Positions 1 to 7,547 of a stretch of 7,596 nt of DNA are shown here, one piece after another (within the stretch, counting starts at the first letter, position 1; every line of letters begins with the position of its first letter). The DNA comes from an uncultured Lachnospiraceae bacterium (GTDB taxonomy: Bacteria > Bacillota_A > Clostridia > Lachnospirales > Lachnospiraceae), in contig CAMOZF010000081.1 in the NCBI GenBank assembly GCA_946630765.1, positions 1 through 7,596 on the forward strand. Direction: 5' to 3'. The translations under genes were made by a program, and so were the position numbers. The notes beneath the pieces are model-generated. The model was not told where the DNA came from. It ran no database searches and saw only the letters and a list, made by a program, of their open reading frames with translations.

Positions 1-434
1 TCCATGTCCGCCCAGAAGCCGACCGTGCCGGAGAAATCCTCCCACATGCCCTTGTATTTCCAGACAGACTCCTTGCATTTCTCAATGAAGGGCTCCATGC
101 CGTATTCTTCAATCTGGTCCTTGCCGTTTAAGCCGAGCGCCTTCTCGACCTCCAGCTCCACCGGCAGACCGTGGGTATCCCAGCCGGCCTTTCTCGGGAC
201 ATAATAGCCCTTCATCGTCCGGTAGCGCGGGATCATATCCTTGATCGCACGGGTTTCCACGTGGCCGATATGCGGCTTGCCGTTTGCGGTGGGCGGGCCG
301 TCATAGAAGGTATAAACCGGGCAGCCTTCACGTTCTTTTTCGCTCTTTCTGAAAATATCATGCTCTTTCCAGAAGGCTTCGATTTTCTTTTCTCTTTCGA
401 CAAAATTCTGATCTGTCGGAACTTTATTATACAT
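1..434 (-). CDS. ileS: Isoleucyl-tRNA synthetase, N-terminal part (cut by window edge)
   Basis: This enzyme charges tRNA-Ile with isoleucine in the cytoplasm. Only the first 144 codons are present; the gene runs off the left edge, so this is a truncation by the window and not a broken gene. The visible part opens the class I Rossmann catalytic domain: YDGPPTANGKPHIGH carries the HIGH ATP-binding signature at residues 55-58, and GWDTHGLPVELEVEK follows at about 84-98. The combination of NGKPHIGH, YRTMKGYYVPRKAGWDTHGLPVE and SGTVGFWADM matches, from memory of the family, the eukaryote-like type 2 IleRS common in Clostridia and not the type 1 form (GWDCHGLPIE). The ATG at 434-432 is chosen because AGAGGTG lies just upstream (around 438-444) and the N-terminus has the expected family length. 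It lies 86 bp after the foldase gene on the same strand. A full T-box leader does not fit in that gap and I saw no T-box core sequence. Confidence 0.96.
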   Translation of the reverse strand, partial: MYNKVPTDQNFVEREKKIEAFWKEHDIFRKSEKEREGCPVYTFYDGPPTANGKPHIGHVETRAIKDMIPRYRTMKGYYVPRKAGWDTHGLPVELEVEKALGLNGKDQIEEYGMEPFIEKCKESVWKYKGMWEDFSGTVGFWADM

Positions 435-467
435 AAGCACCTCTTGCTGGATGGTATGAGGCTTTTA

Positions 468-501
468 AAGGCGTACGAAAGAACTCTCCTGCGTACGCCT
501 T
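468..501 (-). terminator. Inverted repeat between foldase gene and ileS, possible intrinsic terminator
   Basis: Positions 468-477 and 492-501 form a perfect 10-bp inverted repeat (AAGGCGTACG / CGTACGCCTT) around a 14-nt loop. On the minus strand the loop can pair further (AGGA with TTCT, one G-T wobble). The hairpin is followed by only TTTAAAAG, so the U tract is short. It starts about 20 bp past the foldase stop codon and ends about 34 bp before the ileS start. That suits a weak terminator of the foldase transcript or a read-through attenuator before ileS. The dyad is certain; the function is inferred. Confidence 0.5.
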
Positions 502-520
502 CCTGACCCTTTTTCTCGTT

Positions 521-1678
521 TTACTGTGCGGACTGAAGCTGCGTCTGAAGTGTGCTCTCGTACATCGGGATCACCTTCTTAATCTTCGGGAAGGTACTCT
601 CGTATACATGGAAATGACCGTACTGCTTTGCAAGCTCTGCATAGCGTTCGGAGAAAAGCTTCATCTTTCTCTGAACAAGCTCGGTCTCCTCCGCCGTTTT
701 TCTGAGCTCCGGATCGTCGTCGTTGACGCTTCGGATCACGCAGGCAGTGATGGTGCCGTTGGACGCGGTATTGTCGATCATGCCGCATTCGCCGGTCTTC
801 AGGTTCCAGGCAAGCGCACGGTAGTCATCGGGCTCCGCGCCTTCCTCGGCCTTGTCATCGGGGGTAATGGTCATCGTTCCGGTCGAAACGACACGGACCG
901 TCGGATCGTCGGTATAGGCCGCGACGATATCTTCCACGGTATCGCCGGCCTCCAGCCTTTCAAGGACCTCGGCGGCAACCTTCTCACGAACAGCCGTCTG
1001 CTCTTCCTCGGAATAGGTCTCGGCTACGGCTTCACTCTCGGCTTCTTCAGTGCTCTCTGATTCTGCCGCGGATTCCGTTTCCTTCTCGGAAGCTGCGGTT
1101 ACAAAGAGGCCTTCCGCCTTCTTTCTCGTGAACTCTTCGTAATCAAAATTGGTATCGACGTCTTCAACCAGGGCAAGATAGGTCTTCACTGCCAGGGCAT
1201 TCTCATGGATAAACTGATCAAGAAGCTCGTCGGTGGCGCCGGAAGCCTCAAGAACAGCGGCTCTCTCCGCCTTGAAGGCAGCAATAGTTTCCTGCACCTT
1301 TGCCTCGTCCTCAGCACTCAGCGTAATGCCCAGCTCCGCCGCCTTTTTCAGCAGGCGCTTGGTCTGCAGAACTCTGTTTGCGCCCTCGGAATAGTTCAGC
1401 TCATAATAGCTTCTGCCGTTTTCCTCGTTCTCCCAGAACTTCTCGTAGTCGCCGTACATATAGAGAATCATCTGCTCGGAGAGCTTCTCAACGTCGTACT
1501 GAGAGGCGTAAATATAAAGCTTCAGTTCCTCGAGGGAATAGTTCTCTCCTTCCAGAACCACTGCTGTCGTTTCTTCATCTGTTCCCGTAACTGCTCTTTC
1601 ACAGGCCGTAAGACCTGCGATCATAAGGCATGCCGCAATCAAAAGCGCTGCTACTCTGGCTGCCGTCTGTTTCATCAT
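521..1678 (-). CDS. Exported foldase-like lipoprotein (PrsA/SurA-type, degenerate parvulin domain)
   Basis: This 385-residue protein is probably a lipid-anchored extracytoplasmic chaperone that helps exported proteins fold. Residues 1-26 are a lipoprotein signal peptide: basic start, hydrophobic core (AALLIAACLMIAGL) and a lipobox LTAC with Cys26 as the lipidated residue. Residues 40-180 are helix-rich and charged, like the N-terminal SurA/PrsA chaperone domain. Residues 188-320 resemble a parvulin domain (VLERLEAGDTVEDIVAAYTDD, then AWNLKTGECGMI), but the usual (Q/R)HIL start reads AEGLFVT and lacks its histidine. A Glu/Ser/Ala-rich insert occupies about 196-226. The C-terminus is helical and charged. 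The neighbour mfd supports the call, since a peptidyl-prolyl isomerase-family gene often follows mfd in Clostridia. Two ATGs in tandem (1678-1676, 1675-1673) sit behind AGGAGGAGG; either could start translation. Chaperone activity is likelier than isomerase activity. Confidence 0.8.
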   Translation of the reverse strand: MMKQTAARVAALLIAACLMIAGLTACERAVTGTDEETTAVVLEGENYSLEELKLYIYASQYDVEKLSEQMILYMYGDYEKFWENEENGRSYYELNYSEGANRVLQTKRLLKKAAELGITLSAEDEAKVQETIAAFKAERAAVLEASGATDELLDQFIHENALAVKTYLALVEDVDTNFDYEEFTRKKAEGLFVTAASEKETESAAESESTEEAESEAVAETYSEEEQTAVREKVAAEVLERLEAGDTVEDIVAAYTDDPTVRVVSTGTMTITPDDKAEEGAEPDDYRALAWNLKTGECGMIDNTASNGTITACVIRSVNDDDPELRKTAEETELVQRKMKLFSERYAELAKQYGHFHVYESTFPKIKKVIPMYESTLQTQLQSAQ

Positions 1679-1680
1679 TT

Positions 1681-1689
1681 CCTCCTCCT
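1681..1689 (-). promoter_or_regulatory. Strong Shine-Dalgarno of the foldase-like gene, two tandem ATGs
   Basis: The minus strand reads AGGAGGAGG, then AA, then ATGATG. The repeated AGG permits several pairing registers with 16S rRNA. The first ATG is close to the site, and the second is at a more usual distance from the last GGAGG. The protein therefore begins with MMK or MK. Confidence 0.75.
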
Positions 1690-1736
1690 GAATGGAAAGA
1701 TGCCAGTCTTCCCATCATATAAACACTAACTAAGTG

Positions 1737-1765
1737 ATTTTAGCACATTTTCCTCAGATTAGCAA
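1737..1765 (-). promoter_or_regulatory. Predicted sigma-A-type promoter for the foldase-like gene
   Basis: On the minus strand TTGCTA (1765-1760) and TAAAAT (1742-1737) are separated by exactly 17 nt, and a TG one base before the -10 gives an extended -10 (TGCTAAAAT). The -35 hexamer lies in the last codons of mfd. Transcription would start near 1730, leaving a leader of about 50 nt before the ATG at 1678. An imperfect dyad (CACTAACTAAGTG, 1724-1736) spans the predicted start and could be an operator. The promoter is predicted from matches to consensus only. Confidence 0.55.
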
Positions 1766-4700
1766 CTCTTTTATCTCGTAAAGCACGCTTTTCAGGACAT
1801 CCAGCACGGATTCGTCCTTTTTTTCGCGCAGATTCAGGCGATGCCACGACAGTCCCGGCGTCTCGCCCGGAAGGAAGCGCATCGCGCCCTTCATCTTCGC
1901 GATCAGCACCGGAATGTTCTCGGTCTTCACATTCGCATAGGGCACGAAGCGGAACAAAAGCTCGTTTTCGTTGCCCTTGACCTCCGAGATATAGACGGAT
2001 TTCGCGATGTTCCGGAGCACGCTGACCCGAAGCAGCTTCTCCACGGCCTTCGGCGGATCGCCGAAACGGTCGGTCAGCTCCTCCAGAAGCTCTTCCTGGT
2101 CCTCTTCGTTCTGAATCAGGGAAATTCGCTTGTAGATCTCGAGCTTCAGGCTCTCGCTGCCGATGTAGTTTGAAGGAATGTAGGCGTCCTCCCGGATATC
2201 CAGAAGCGTGTCGAAATCCTCCTGCCCCTGCGGAAGGCCGCGCGCCTTCTTCACGGCCTGTGCGAGCATTTTGCAGTAGAGATCGTAGCCGACCTCCGCC
2301 ATGTGACCCGACTGGGCGTTCCCGAGAACCGCGCCCGCGCCCCGGATCTCCAGATCCTGCATCGCGATCTTGATGCCGGAGCCAAGCTCCGTAAACTGCC
2401 GGATCGCCTCGAGCCTCTTCTGGGCCTCCTCGGTCATCATCCGGTTTTTACGGTACATGATAAAAGCATAGGCCTGGCGGCTCGCGCGTCCCACGCGGCC
2501 CCGAAGCTGATAAAGCTGCGACAGGCCGTAGCGTTCGGCGTCATGGACAATGATCGTATTGACATTCGGGATGTCCAGGCCCGTTTCTATGATGGTCGTC
2601 GTCACGAGGACATCGATTTCCCCTTCAATAAAGCTGAGCATCTGCTTTTCCAGCTCCCGCTCGGACATTTTGCCGTGGACAAAGGCGACCTCGGCGTCCG
2701 GCACGAGTCCCTGGATTTTCGCGGCCACATCCGCGATGTCCTGCACGCGGTTGTAGACATAGTACACCTGGCCGCCGCGCTGGATTTCGCGCGAAATGGC
2801 CTCTCTGACGAGCTCCTCGTCATATTCCATGACATAGGTCTGGATCGCGAGACGGTCCGTCGGCGGCTCCGAAAGAACGCTCATGTCCCGGACGCCGATC
2901 ATGCTCATGTGAAGCGTCCGCGGAATCGGCGTTGCGGAAAGCGTCAGCACATCGACGGTCTTTCGCATCTGCTTGATCTGTTCCTTGTGCTTCACGCCGA
3001 AACGCTGCTCCTCGTCGATAATCAGAAGCCCGAGATCCTTGAATTCCACGTCCTTACTGAGGATCCGGTGCGTTCCGATCACAATGTCCGCCTCGCCGCG
3101 CCGTAGCGCCGCGATCGACTGCTTCTGCTGTTCGGGCGTGCGGAAACGGGAAAGCAGCTCAACCCGCACCGGGAAGTCCGCCAGCCGCTCGATAAAGGTA
3201 TTGTAATGCTGCTGCGCAAGAATCGTCGTCGGGACGAGGTAGGCCACCTGCTTGCTGTCCTGAACGGCCTTGAAGGCTGCCCGGAGCGCGACCTCGGTCT
3301 TTCCGAAGCCAACGTCGCCGCACAGGAGCCGATCCATGATCTTCCCGGACTCCATGTCGTTTTTCACCTCGAGGATCGCCTGCTGCTGGTCGTCCGTTTC
3401 CTCGTAGGGGAACATTTCCTCGAATTCCTTCTGCCAGACGCTGTCCTTGCTGTAGCGGAAGCCTTCGGCATTTTCCCGGAGCGCGTAAAGCTCCACGAGC
3501 TCCTCCGCAACCTCCGAAACCGCTGCCCGCACCCGCGTCTTCGTGCGCTTCCAGTCCGGTCCGTCGAGCCTTGAGAGCTTCGGCGGCTTCGCGTCAGAGG
3601 AGGCGTATTTCTGCACGACGTCGATATTGGTTACCAGCACGAAAAGCGTGCCCGAGTTCCCGTAGCTGATCTTCATGTAATCGCGCGCCACGTCGTCCGC
3701 GACACGGTTCACGATGCCCTGATAGATGCCGATGCCGTAGCTTTCGTGGACGACATAATCGCCGACCGAAAGCTCCGAGAAGTTCCGGATCTTCTGTCCG
3801 CCCTCGAATTTCGGCTTCCGCCGCCTTTTCTTCTCGCTGCCGAGGATGTCGCCCTCCGTGAGGAGCATGAATTTCAGCATCGGATAGGAGAAGCCCTTCG
3901 TCAGATGGCCGGGCGTGACAAGCATGGTCCCGGGCTCGATCTCCTCCGTCCGCTCCTCCTCGTAATAGGCGCGGAGGCCGTATTCCCGAAGCTCCTCCGC
4001 CATACGGGAGCCGCGGGTCCTCGAGGGCACCATCAGCATCACCGAATATTTTCTTGACAGGACCTCGCGAAGATCCGTGACCAGTCCCTGGAAATTCCCC
4101 TGATAGCTGATCTGCGGCTGCACGTCCATCAGGAAGCTCTTCGTGACGTGCAGCATCGGCGGCCTGCTGTCAAAGCCGGTCAGAACGAGTGTCCTGCCGC
4201 TGTCCATCGCCGAAAATGCCCGCTCGCAGGGCAGGAGGATTTCCCCCTGCAGCGGAAATGCCCGGCCCTTCTCGAGGCGCATCCGGAGACTTTCGGCAAA
4301 TTCCGCCTCGGTCCCGCGGCCCTGTTCGAGAAGCCTTGCCGGCTCGAGAAGACAAAGAAGCGTCTCCGCCGGCAGATACTGAAGAAGCGTATCGCTCTCC
4401 TTGTAGAAATACGGCGCCAGCGTCTCCAGCTGTCCCCGGAAATACCCGTCGGAAATCTCGTCCGCCGCTTCCCGGTACAGCGCCTGAAGAGCCGCCGCCT
4501 CCTCATACTGGTTCTGCTTCTTAAAGTTCTCAATCAGCGCGTCATAGTCTTTTTTCAGCCGCGCCTTTGCGCGTTCGATATGCTCCTCCCGGACAAAAAG
4601 CTCCGAGGCCGGGAACACGGACACCGCTTCTCTCCGCTCCTCGGAGATCTGCGACTCCGCGCTGAAGACGCGGATCGTATCGATCTCGGTGTCCCAGAAT

Positions 4701-5272
4701 TCCACGCGGTACGGCTGCTCCTCGGTAATGTCGAAAACGTCCAGAATGCCGCCGTGTACGCTGAATTCGCCCGGCGCCTCCACGCGCGCCACGCGTTCAT
4801 ATCCAAGGGAAATCAGGCGCCTGATGACGGCGGAGAGCTCACACTCCGCACCTTCTTCGAGGTCCAGGATCCGGTCCTCGAATTCTTCAAAGGGTGCCAG
4901 CGTATTCATCATCGCGGCCATCGTCGTAACGATGATATAGTCGCCGCCCTCCCGGATCTGCCGCAAAACGCGCATGCGCTCTCTCGTGATCTGTCCGGAG
5001 CGCACGTCCGCCTGATAGAATAAAAGGTCCTTTTCCGGGAACAGCAGCACATGCGGCGAAAACTCCCTGAAATCCGCCAGCAGAAGCCGCGCTTCGGCCT
5101 CCGAGAACGTCACAGCGAGGCGGGCATGAAAACTGCCCGCCTGACTCATGATATGCGCGCGCTGCGACTGCGTGGTTCCCGAGAGAACCACCGGCCCTTC
5201 GCCTTTTGAAAGAAGCTCCGACGCCTCGTTGAAGGCTGCGATTTTCCGGAGCACAAGATCCAAAGGATTCAC
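1754..5272 (-). CDS. mfd: Transcription-repair coupling factor Mfd
   Basis: Mfd is a cytoplasmic ATP-driven DNA translocase that pushes stalled RNA polymerase off lesions and recruits UvrA for nucleotide excision repair. At 1172 residues it is full length for the family. Domains in order: UvrB-homology region (about 1-350, with [13 protein letters not shown] at 169-181); RNA-polymerase-binding CarD-like domain (about 498-560, [19 protein letters not shown]); superfamily 2 helicase lobes with Walker [10 protein letters not shown] (652-660), DEEQ box (753-756), [10 protein letters not shown] (778-787), [12 protein letters not shown] (891-902) and QLRGRVGR (922-929); then the RecG-like translocation region ([17 protein letters not shown]) and the C-terminal regulatory domain ([14 protein letters not shown], 1024-1037). 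All motor motifs are intact. The start is a GTG directly after the pth stop codon, preceded by GGAAAGAGG; no better ATG occurs for about 40 codons. Expression is probably coupled to pth. Confidence 0.98.
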   Translation of the reverse strand: MNPLDLVLRKIAAFNEASELLSKGEGPVVLSGTTQSQRAHIMSQAGSFHARLAVTFSEAEARLLLADFREFSPHVLLFPEKDLLFYQADVRSGQITRERMRVLRQIREGGDYIIVTTMAAMMNTLAPFEEFEDRILDLEEGAECELSAVIRRLISLGYERVARVEAPGEFSVHGGILDVFDITEEQPYRVEFWDTEIDTIRVFSAESQISEERREAVSVFPASELFVREEHIERAKARLKKDYDALIENFKKQNQYEEAAALQALYREAADEISDGYFRGQLETLAPYFYKESDTLLQYLPAETLLCLLEPARLLEQGRGTEAEFAESLRMRLEKGRAFPLQGEILLPCERAFSAMDSGRTLVLTGFDSRPPMLHVTKSFLMDVQPQISYQGNFQGLVTDLREVLSRKYSVMLMVPSRTRGSRMAEELREYGLRAYYEEERTEEIEPGTMLVTPGHLTKGFSYPMLKFMLLTEGDILGSEKKRRRKPKFEGGQKIRNFSELSVGDYVVHESYGIGIYQGIVNRVADDVARDYMKISYGNSGTLFVLVTNIDVVQKYASSDAKPPKLSRLDGPDWKRTKTRVRAAVSEVAEELVELYALRENAEGFRYSKDSVWQKEFEEMFPYEETDDQQQAILEVKNDMESGKIMDRLLCGDVGFGKTEVALRAAFKAVQDSKQVAYLVPTTILAQQHYNTFIERLADFPVRVELLSRFRTPEQQKQSIAALRRGEADIVIGTHRILSKDVEFKDLGLLIIDEEQRFGVKHKEQIKQMRKTVDVLTLSATPIPRTLHMSMIGVRDMSVLSEPPTDRLAIQTYVMEYDEELVREAISREIQRGGQVYYVYNRVQDIADVAAKIQGLVPDAEVAFVHGKMSERELEKQMLSFIEGEIDVLVTTTIIETGLDIPNVNTIIVHDAERYGLSQLYQLRGRVGRASRQAYAFIMYRKNRMMTEEAQKRLEAIRQFTELGSGIKIAMQDLEIRGAGAVLGNAQSGHMAEVGYDLYCKMLAQAVKKARGLPQGQEDFDTLLDIREDAYIPSNYIGSESLKLEIYKRISLIQNEEDQEELLEELTDRFGDPPKAVEKLLRVSVLRNIAKSVYISEVKGNENELLFRFVPYANVKTENIPVLIAKMKGAMRFLPGETPGLSWHRLNLREKKDESVLDVLKSVLYEIKELLI

Positions 5273-5842
5273 TTACGGCCTCTTTCCGTTAAAGCGGTTC
5301 ATCGCCTCCTCCGGGCTCTCCGAAAGAAGGACAACCGCTGCTTCTGCCGCAGATTCGGCAGCCTCTTTCATTGTTTTCTGTTCTTCCTGCGTAAAATGCG
5401 AAAGTACAAAGCTGATCAGATCCATCTGCTCCGGCTGCTTTCCGACGCCGATCCGAATCCTCGGAAAATCCTGCGAGGCCAGCTCGAGAATGATGTTTTT
5501 GAGTCCGTTGTGGCCGCCGGCGGATCCGTTTTTCCGGATTCTCAGCACCCCGAGGTCCAGATGCACGTCGTCACAGAACACCAGAATGTCTTCCGGCGGA
5601 ACATTGTAGTACTCCGCCGCGTCCCGGATACTCTCCCCCGAGAGATTCATATAGGTCTGGGGCTTCAGAAGAAGCGCCGGAATGCCTTCGATCAGGCCTT
5701 TTCCGCACAGTGCGCGGTGTTTTTTCGTCGTGACGCTGATATTATACTTATCCGCCAGCGCATCGATCGCCATGAATCCCGCGTTATGGCGGGTATTTTC
5801 GTATTTTTTGTCAGGATTTCCAAGCCCTGCGATAATGATCAT
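5273..5842 (-). CDS. pth: Peptidyl-tRNA hydrolase
   Basis: Pth cleaves the ester bond of peptidyl-tRNAs released from stalled ribosomes, returning free tRNA; it is a cytoplasmic monomer. The 189 residues match the usual bacterial length. Family signatures are all present: GLGNP with Asn10, ENTRHNAG with the catalytic His19, KPQTYMNLSG with Asn66, the acidic pair D91-D92 (CDDVHLDLG) that should orient the histidine, SAGGHNGLKNI with Asn112, and RIRIGVGKP-like RIRIGVGKQPEQM. A His at position 94 sits where many homologues have another residue; this is probably neutral. The ATG at 5842-5840 is supported by GAGGAAG a few bases upstream and by the MIIIAGLGNP start typical of the family. The gene lies 34 bp after the deacetylase-like gene and its TAA abuts the mfd start with no gap. 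The pth-mfd pairing is conserved in many Firmicutes. Confidence 0.98.
   Translation of the reverse strand: MIIIAGLGNPDKKYENTRHNAGFMAIDALADKYNISVTTKKHRALCGKGLIEGIPALLLKPQTYMNLSGESIRDAAEYYNVPPEDILVFCDDVHLDLGVLRIRKNGSAGGHNGLKNIILELASQDFPRIRIGVGKQPEQMDLISFVLSHFTQEEQKTMKEAAESAAEAAVVLLSESPEEAMNRFNGKRP
5279..5287 (-). promoter_or_regulatory. Ribosome binding site of mfd inside the pth 3' end
   Basis: The minus strand reads GGAAAGAGG, six bases (CCGTAA, including the pth stop) and then GTG. The site lies in the last codons of pth and decides the GTG at 5272-5270 as the mfd start. Ribosomes ending pth would stop on the mfd start site, which favours translational coupling. Confidence 0.7.
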
Positions 5843-5876
5843 AACTTCCTCATTGTATTTCTGTCATCCCGTCCAA

Positions 5877-7505
5877 TCACTCCTCCGCGGCGGGAAGGGT
5901 CGAGCCGTCGACGCCCTCCGGCACGGCAACGCCGATCACCGGGAAGGGGCGGTCACGGTCAATGACCTCCAACGGATCAATAATATCCGAAAGGATCTCG
6001 TTCTCCGGGTAGAGACAGGCCTTATAGAGAAGCATGCCGTCCAGGTTTCTTCTGCCCTGCCGGAAATAGCCGCTGCCGCCGGCCTCCTTATTGTACTGCA
6101 CCCAGGCATGGGTGGAGGAGTCGACATTGCAGAAGTAATTGAAGCCCTTCTGCTTCAGATAGGTGTACATCTTGTTGTCGTCCGTGTATCCTCTCCACGA
6201 ACCGATATCCGCGCCGAAGGCAAAGATGATAATGTCCACGTCCCCGAGAAGCGGCTTCACCTCCTGCTCCCACCAGTCGGTGTCGCGGTAGAAGCGCTCC
6301 GTGGGATTGCCGTCGGCGTCGCGTACCTTGCCCATATCCATGTGGCCCCAGGTGTGGCTGGCAAATTTCCAGCCGGTATCCTTGAGCCGCTGCACCACGG
6401 CCTTCGCGGTCTCGCGGTCCTGCTCGATATTCGGATTCTCGTATTCATAGGTCTCGGGCCAGCGTTCATAAATGCTCAGGTCCACCTTCGCGGGATCCTT
6501 GGAGCCGTAGCTGATCTCCGAGGTCCGGTAGCCGAGGATGCCGTTATAGCCGGTCAGCGCAATCGTGCCCTTCGCACCGTGATAGGAGAAATCCGGGTGT
6601 GCGTCGACAAAATCGTCGAGAAGCGGAACCACATCGAAGTTTCCGATCTCCTTCGTGCCGTCCGGAAGGTCCATTTCACAGTCCACGGAGCCGTCCTCGG
6701 CGATCACGAGACGGCTCGCGAAGCCGCCGGTTTCCTTCATGTACTCGTAGTAGGAAAGGTCGTCTATCGAAAGCACGAAGGGCGTCTTCCCCTCCGGCAG
6801 CCAGATTTCCTGCATCGTCATCTGCTGCGTGCCGTCGGCAAGCGTCTCCATTTTGCAGATGTCCGAGAGGTGAACGAGCACATAGCCGCGCGCGTACATG
6901 GTCTCCATGATGCTGTTGAACTCGGGAATCGTCGTCATGACCTGGTTGTATTCGTCGCGCTTGTAGCTTCCGAAGGCCACGTCCTTGTCCGCAATCAGCG
7001 AATGGAAGAAGATATGCGTGATCTGCGTGTTGTCCTTCCATTTCACGAGCTTCATCTTCTCCGCTTCACAGGTCTGAACAAAGCCGAGAAGTGCCGCGTC
7101 CGATTCATAGCCCGGGACATTTGTCTTAATGTGCTCGACCGCCCGGTCATAATCGTACATGGCCGCGAAGCGCTTCGCCTCCTCATAGACCGCGCCGTAC
7201 TGCTGTGCCGGTTCAGGCTCCGCCGTTGTCGGCGGCTCGGTCATTTCTTCGGGGCTTGTCGTGCTCACAACCGGAATGGTCTCGGGCTGGTCCTTGTCTT
7301 TTCGCTGGACGAGCCGGACGATCAGAAATACGATGCCCGCAAGGAGCAGCAGCACCAAAAGAAGCAGAAGCCCCATGCGAATAAGCTGCTGCCGGCGCCT
7401 TTTTTTCCTTCTTGCTTCCCTTTCGGCCGCGCTCGGGCGGCGTCTTACGGGTGTACCTGTTTCCTTTTTCGGACTTTCCTGTGAATTCAGCTCTTCTCTA
7501 TCCAT
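5877..7505 (-). CDS. Membrane-anchored polysaccharide deacetylase-like (NodB-type) protein
   Basis: This 542-residue protein probably removes acyl groups from an envelope polysaccharide outside the cell; the substrate is unknown. Residues 1-44 are very basic (RRKKRRRQQ) and cytoplasmic, 45-66 form one Leu-rich membrane span, and 67-102 are a Pro/Thr/Glu-rich linker, giving a type II membrane topology. A helical repeat-like stretch (AKRFAAMYDYDRAVEHIK, about 110-127) comes before the catalytic domain. NodB motif 1 appears as FVLSIDD (D248, D249) and motif 2 as SHTWGH (H384, H388), the expected metal-binding Asp-His-His set. About 134 residues separate them, much more than in classical NodB enzymes. 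The Arg motif and the C-terminal LxH motif are not recognisable; the latter region reads RRNLDGMLLYK. I recall similar proteins in Clostridia with a conserved QGRRNLDG block, so this looks like a divergent subfamily and not a decayed gene. The ATG at 7505-7503 has GAGG six bases upstream. Confidence 0.78.
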   Translation of the reverse strand: MDREELNSQESPKKETGTPVRRRPSAAEREARRKKRRRQQLIRMGLLLLLVLLLLAGIVFLIVRLVQRKDKDQPETIPVVSTTSPEEMTEPPTTAEPEPAQQYGAVYEEAKRFAAMYDYDRAVEHIKTNVPGYESDAALLGFVQTCEAEKMKLVKWKDNTQITHIFFHSLIADKDVAFGSYKRDEYNQVMTTIPEFNSIMETMYARGYVLVHLSDICKMETLADGTQQMTMQEIWLPEGKTPFVLSIDDLSYYEYMKETGGFASRLVIAEDGSVDCEMDLPDGTKEIGNFDVVPLLDDFVDAHPDFSYHGAKGTIALTGYNGILGYRTSEISYGSKDPAKVDLSIYERWPETYEYENPNIEQDRETAKAVVQRLKDTGWKFASHTWGHMDMGKVRDADGNPTERFYRDTDWWEQEVKPLLGDVDIIIFAFGADIGSWRGYTDDNKMYTYLKQKGFNYFCNVDSSTHAWVQYNKEAGGSGYFRQGRRNLDGMLLYKACLYPENEILSDIIDPLEVIDRDRPFPVIGVAVPEGVDGSTLPAAEE

Positions 7506-7535
7506 AATCGGCCTCGTTGTTTATTAATATGTCAT

Positions 7536-7547
7536 GGGATCGATCCC
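7536..7547. repeat. Perfect 12-bp palindrome
   Basis: GGGATCGATCCC is fully self-complementary and lies about 31 bp upstream of the deacetylase-like start codon. It could be an operator-type site or part of a repeated element; nothing in the window separates these. Confidence 0.5.

Noticed and set aside
435..520. T-box riboswitch before ileS
   Set aside because: The gap is only 86 bp and lacks the conserved T-box core (AGGGTGG-type) followed by a terminator/antiterminator pair; AGGGTCAGG near 503-514 is not a match in context.
1205..1729. 174-codon open frame on the plus strand across the foldase gene start
   Set aside because: Antisense to a gene with a signal peptide, lipobox and strong ribosome binding site; no family resemblance.
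2303..3106. 267-codon open frame on the plus strand within mfd
   Set aside because: Codon-aligned shadow of the Mfd helicase region, whose motifs are intact on the minus strand.
4148..5023. 291-codon open frame on the plus strand within mfd
   Set aside because: Codon-aligned shadow of the Mfd N-terminal region; Arg/Leu-rich product with no recognisable domain.
5682..7484. Long 600-codon open frame on the plus strand, opposite pth and the deacetylase-like gene
   Set aside because: It is codon-aligned antisense to the deacetylase-like gene, which has clear motifs, a membrane span and a ribosome binding site. The plus-strand product matches no family I know and follows from missing TTA/CTA/TCA codons.
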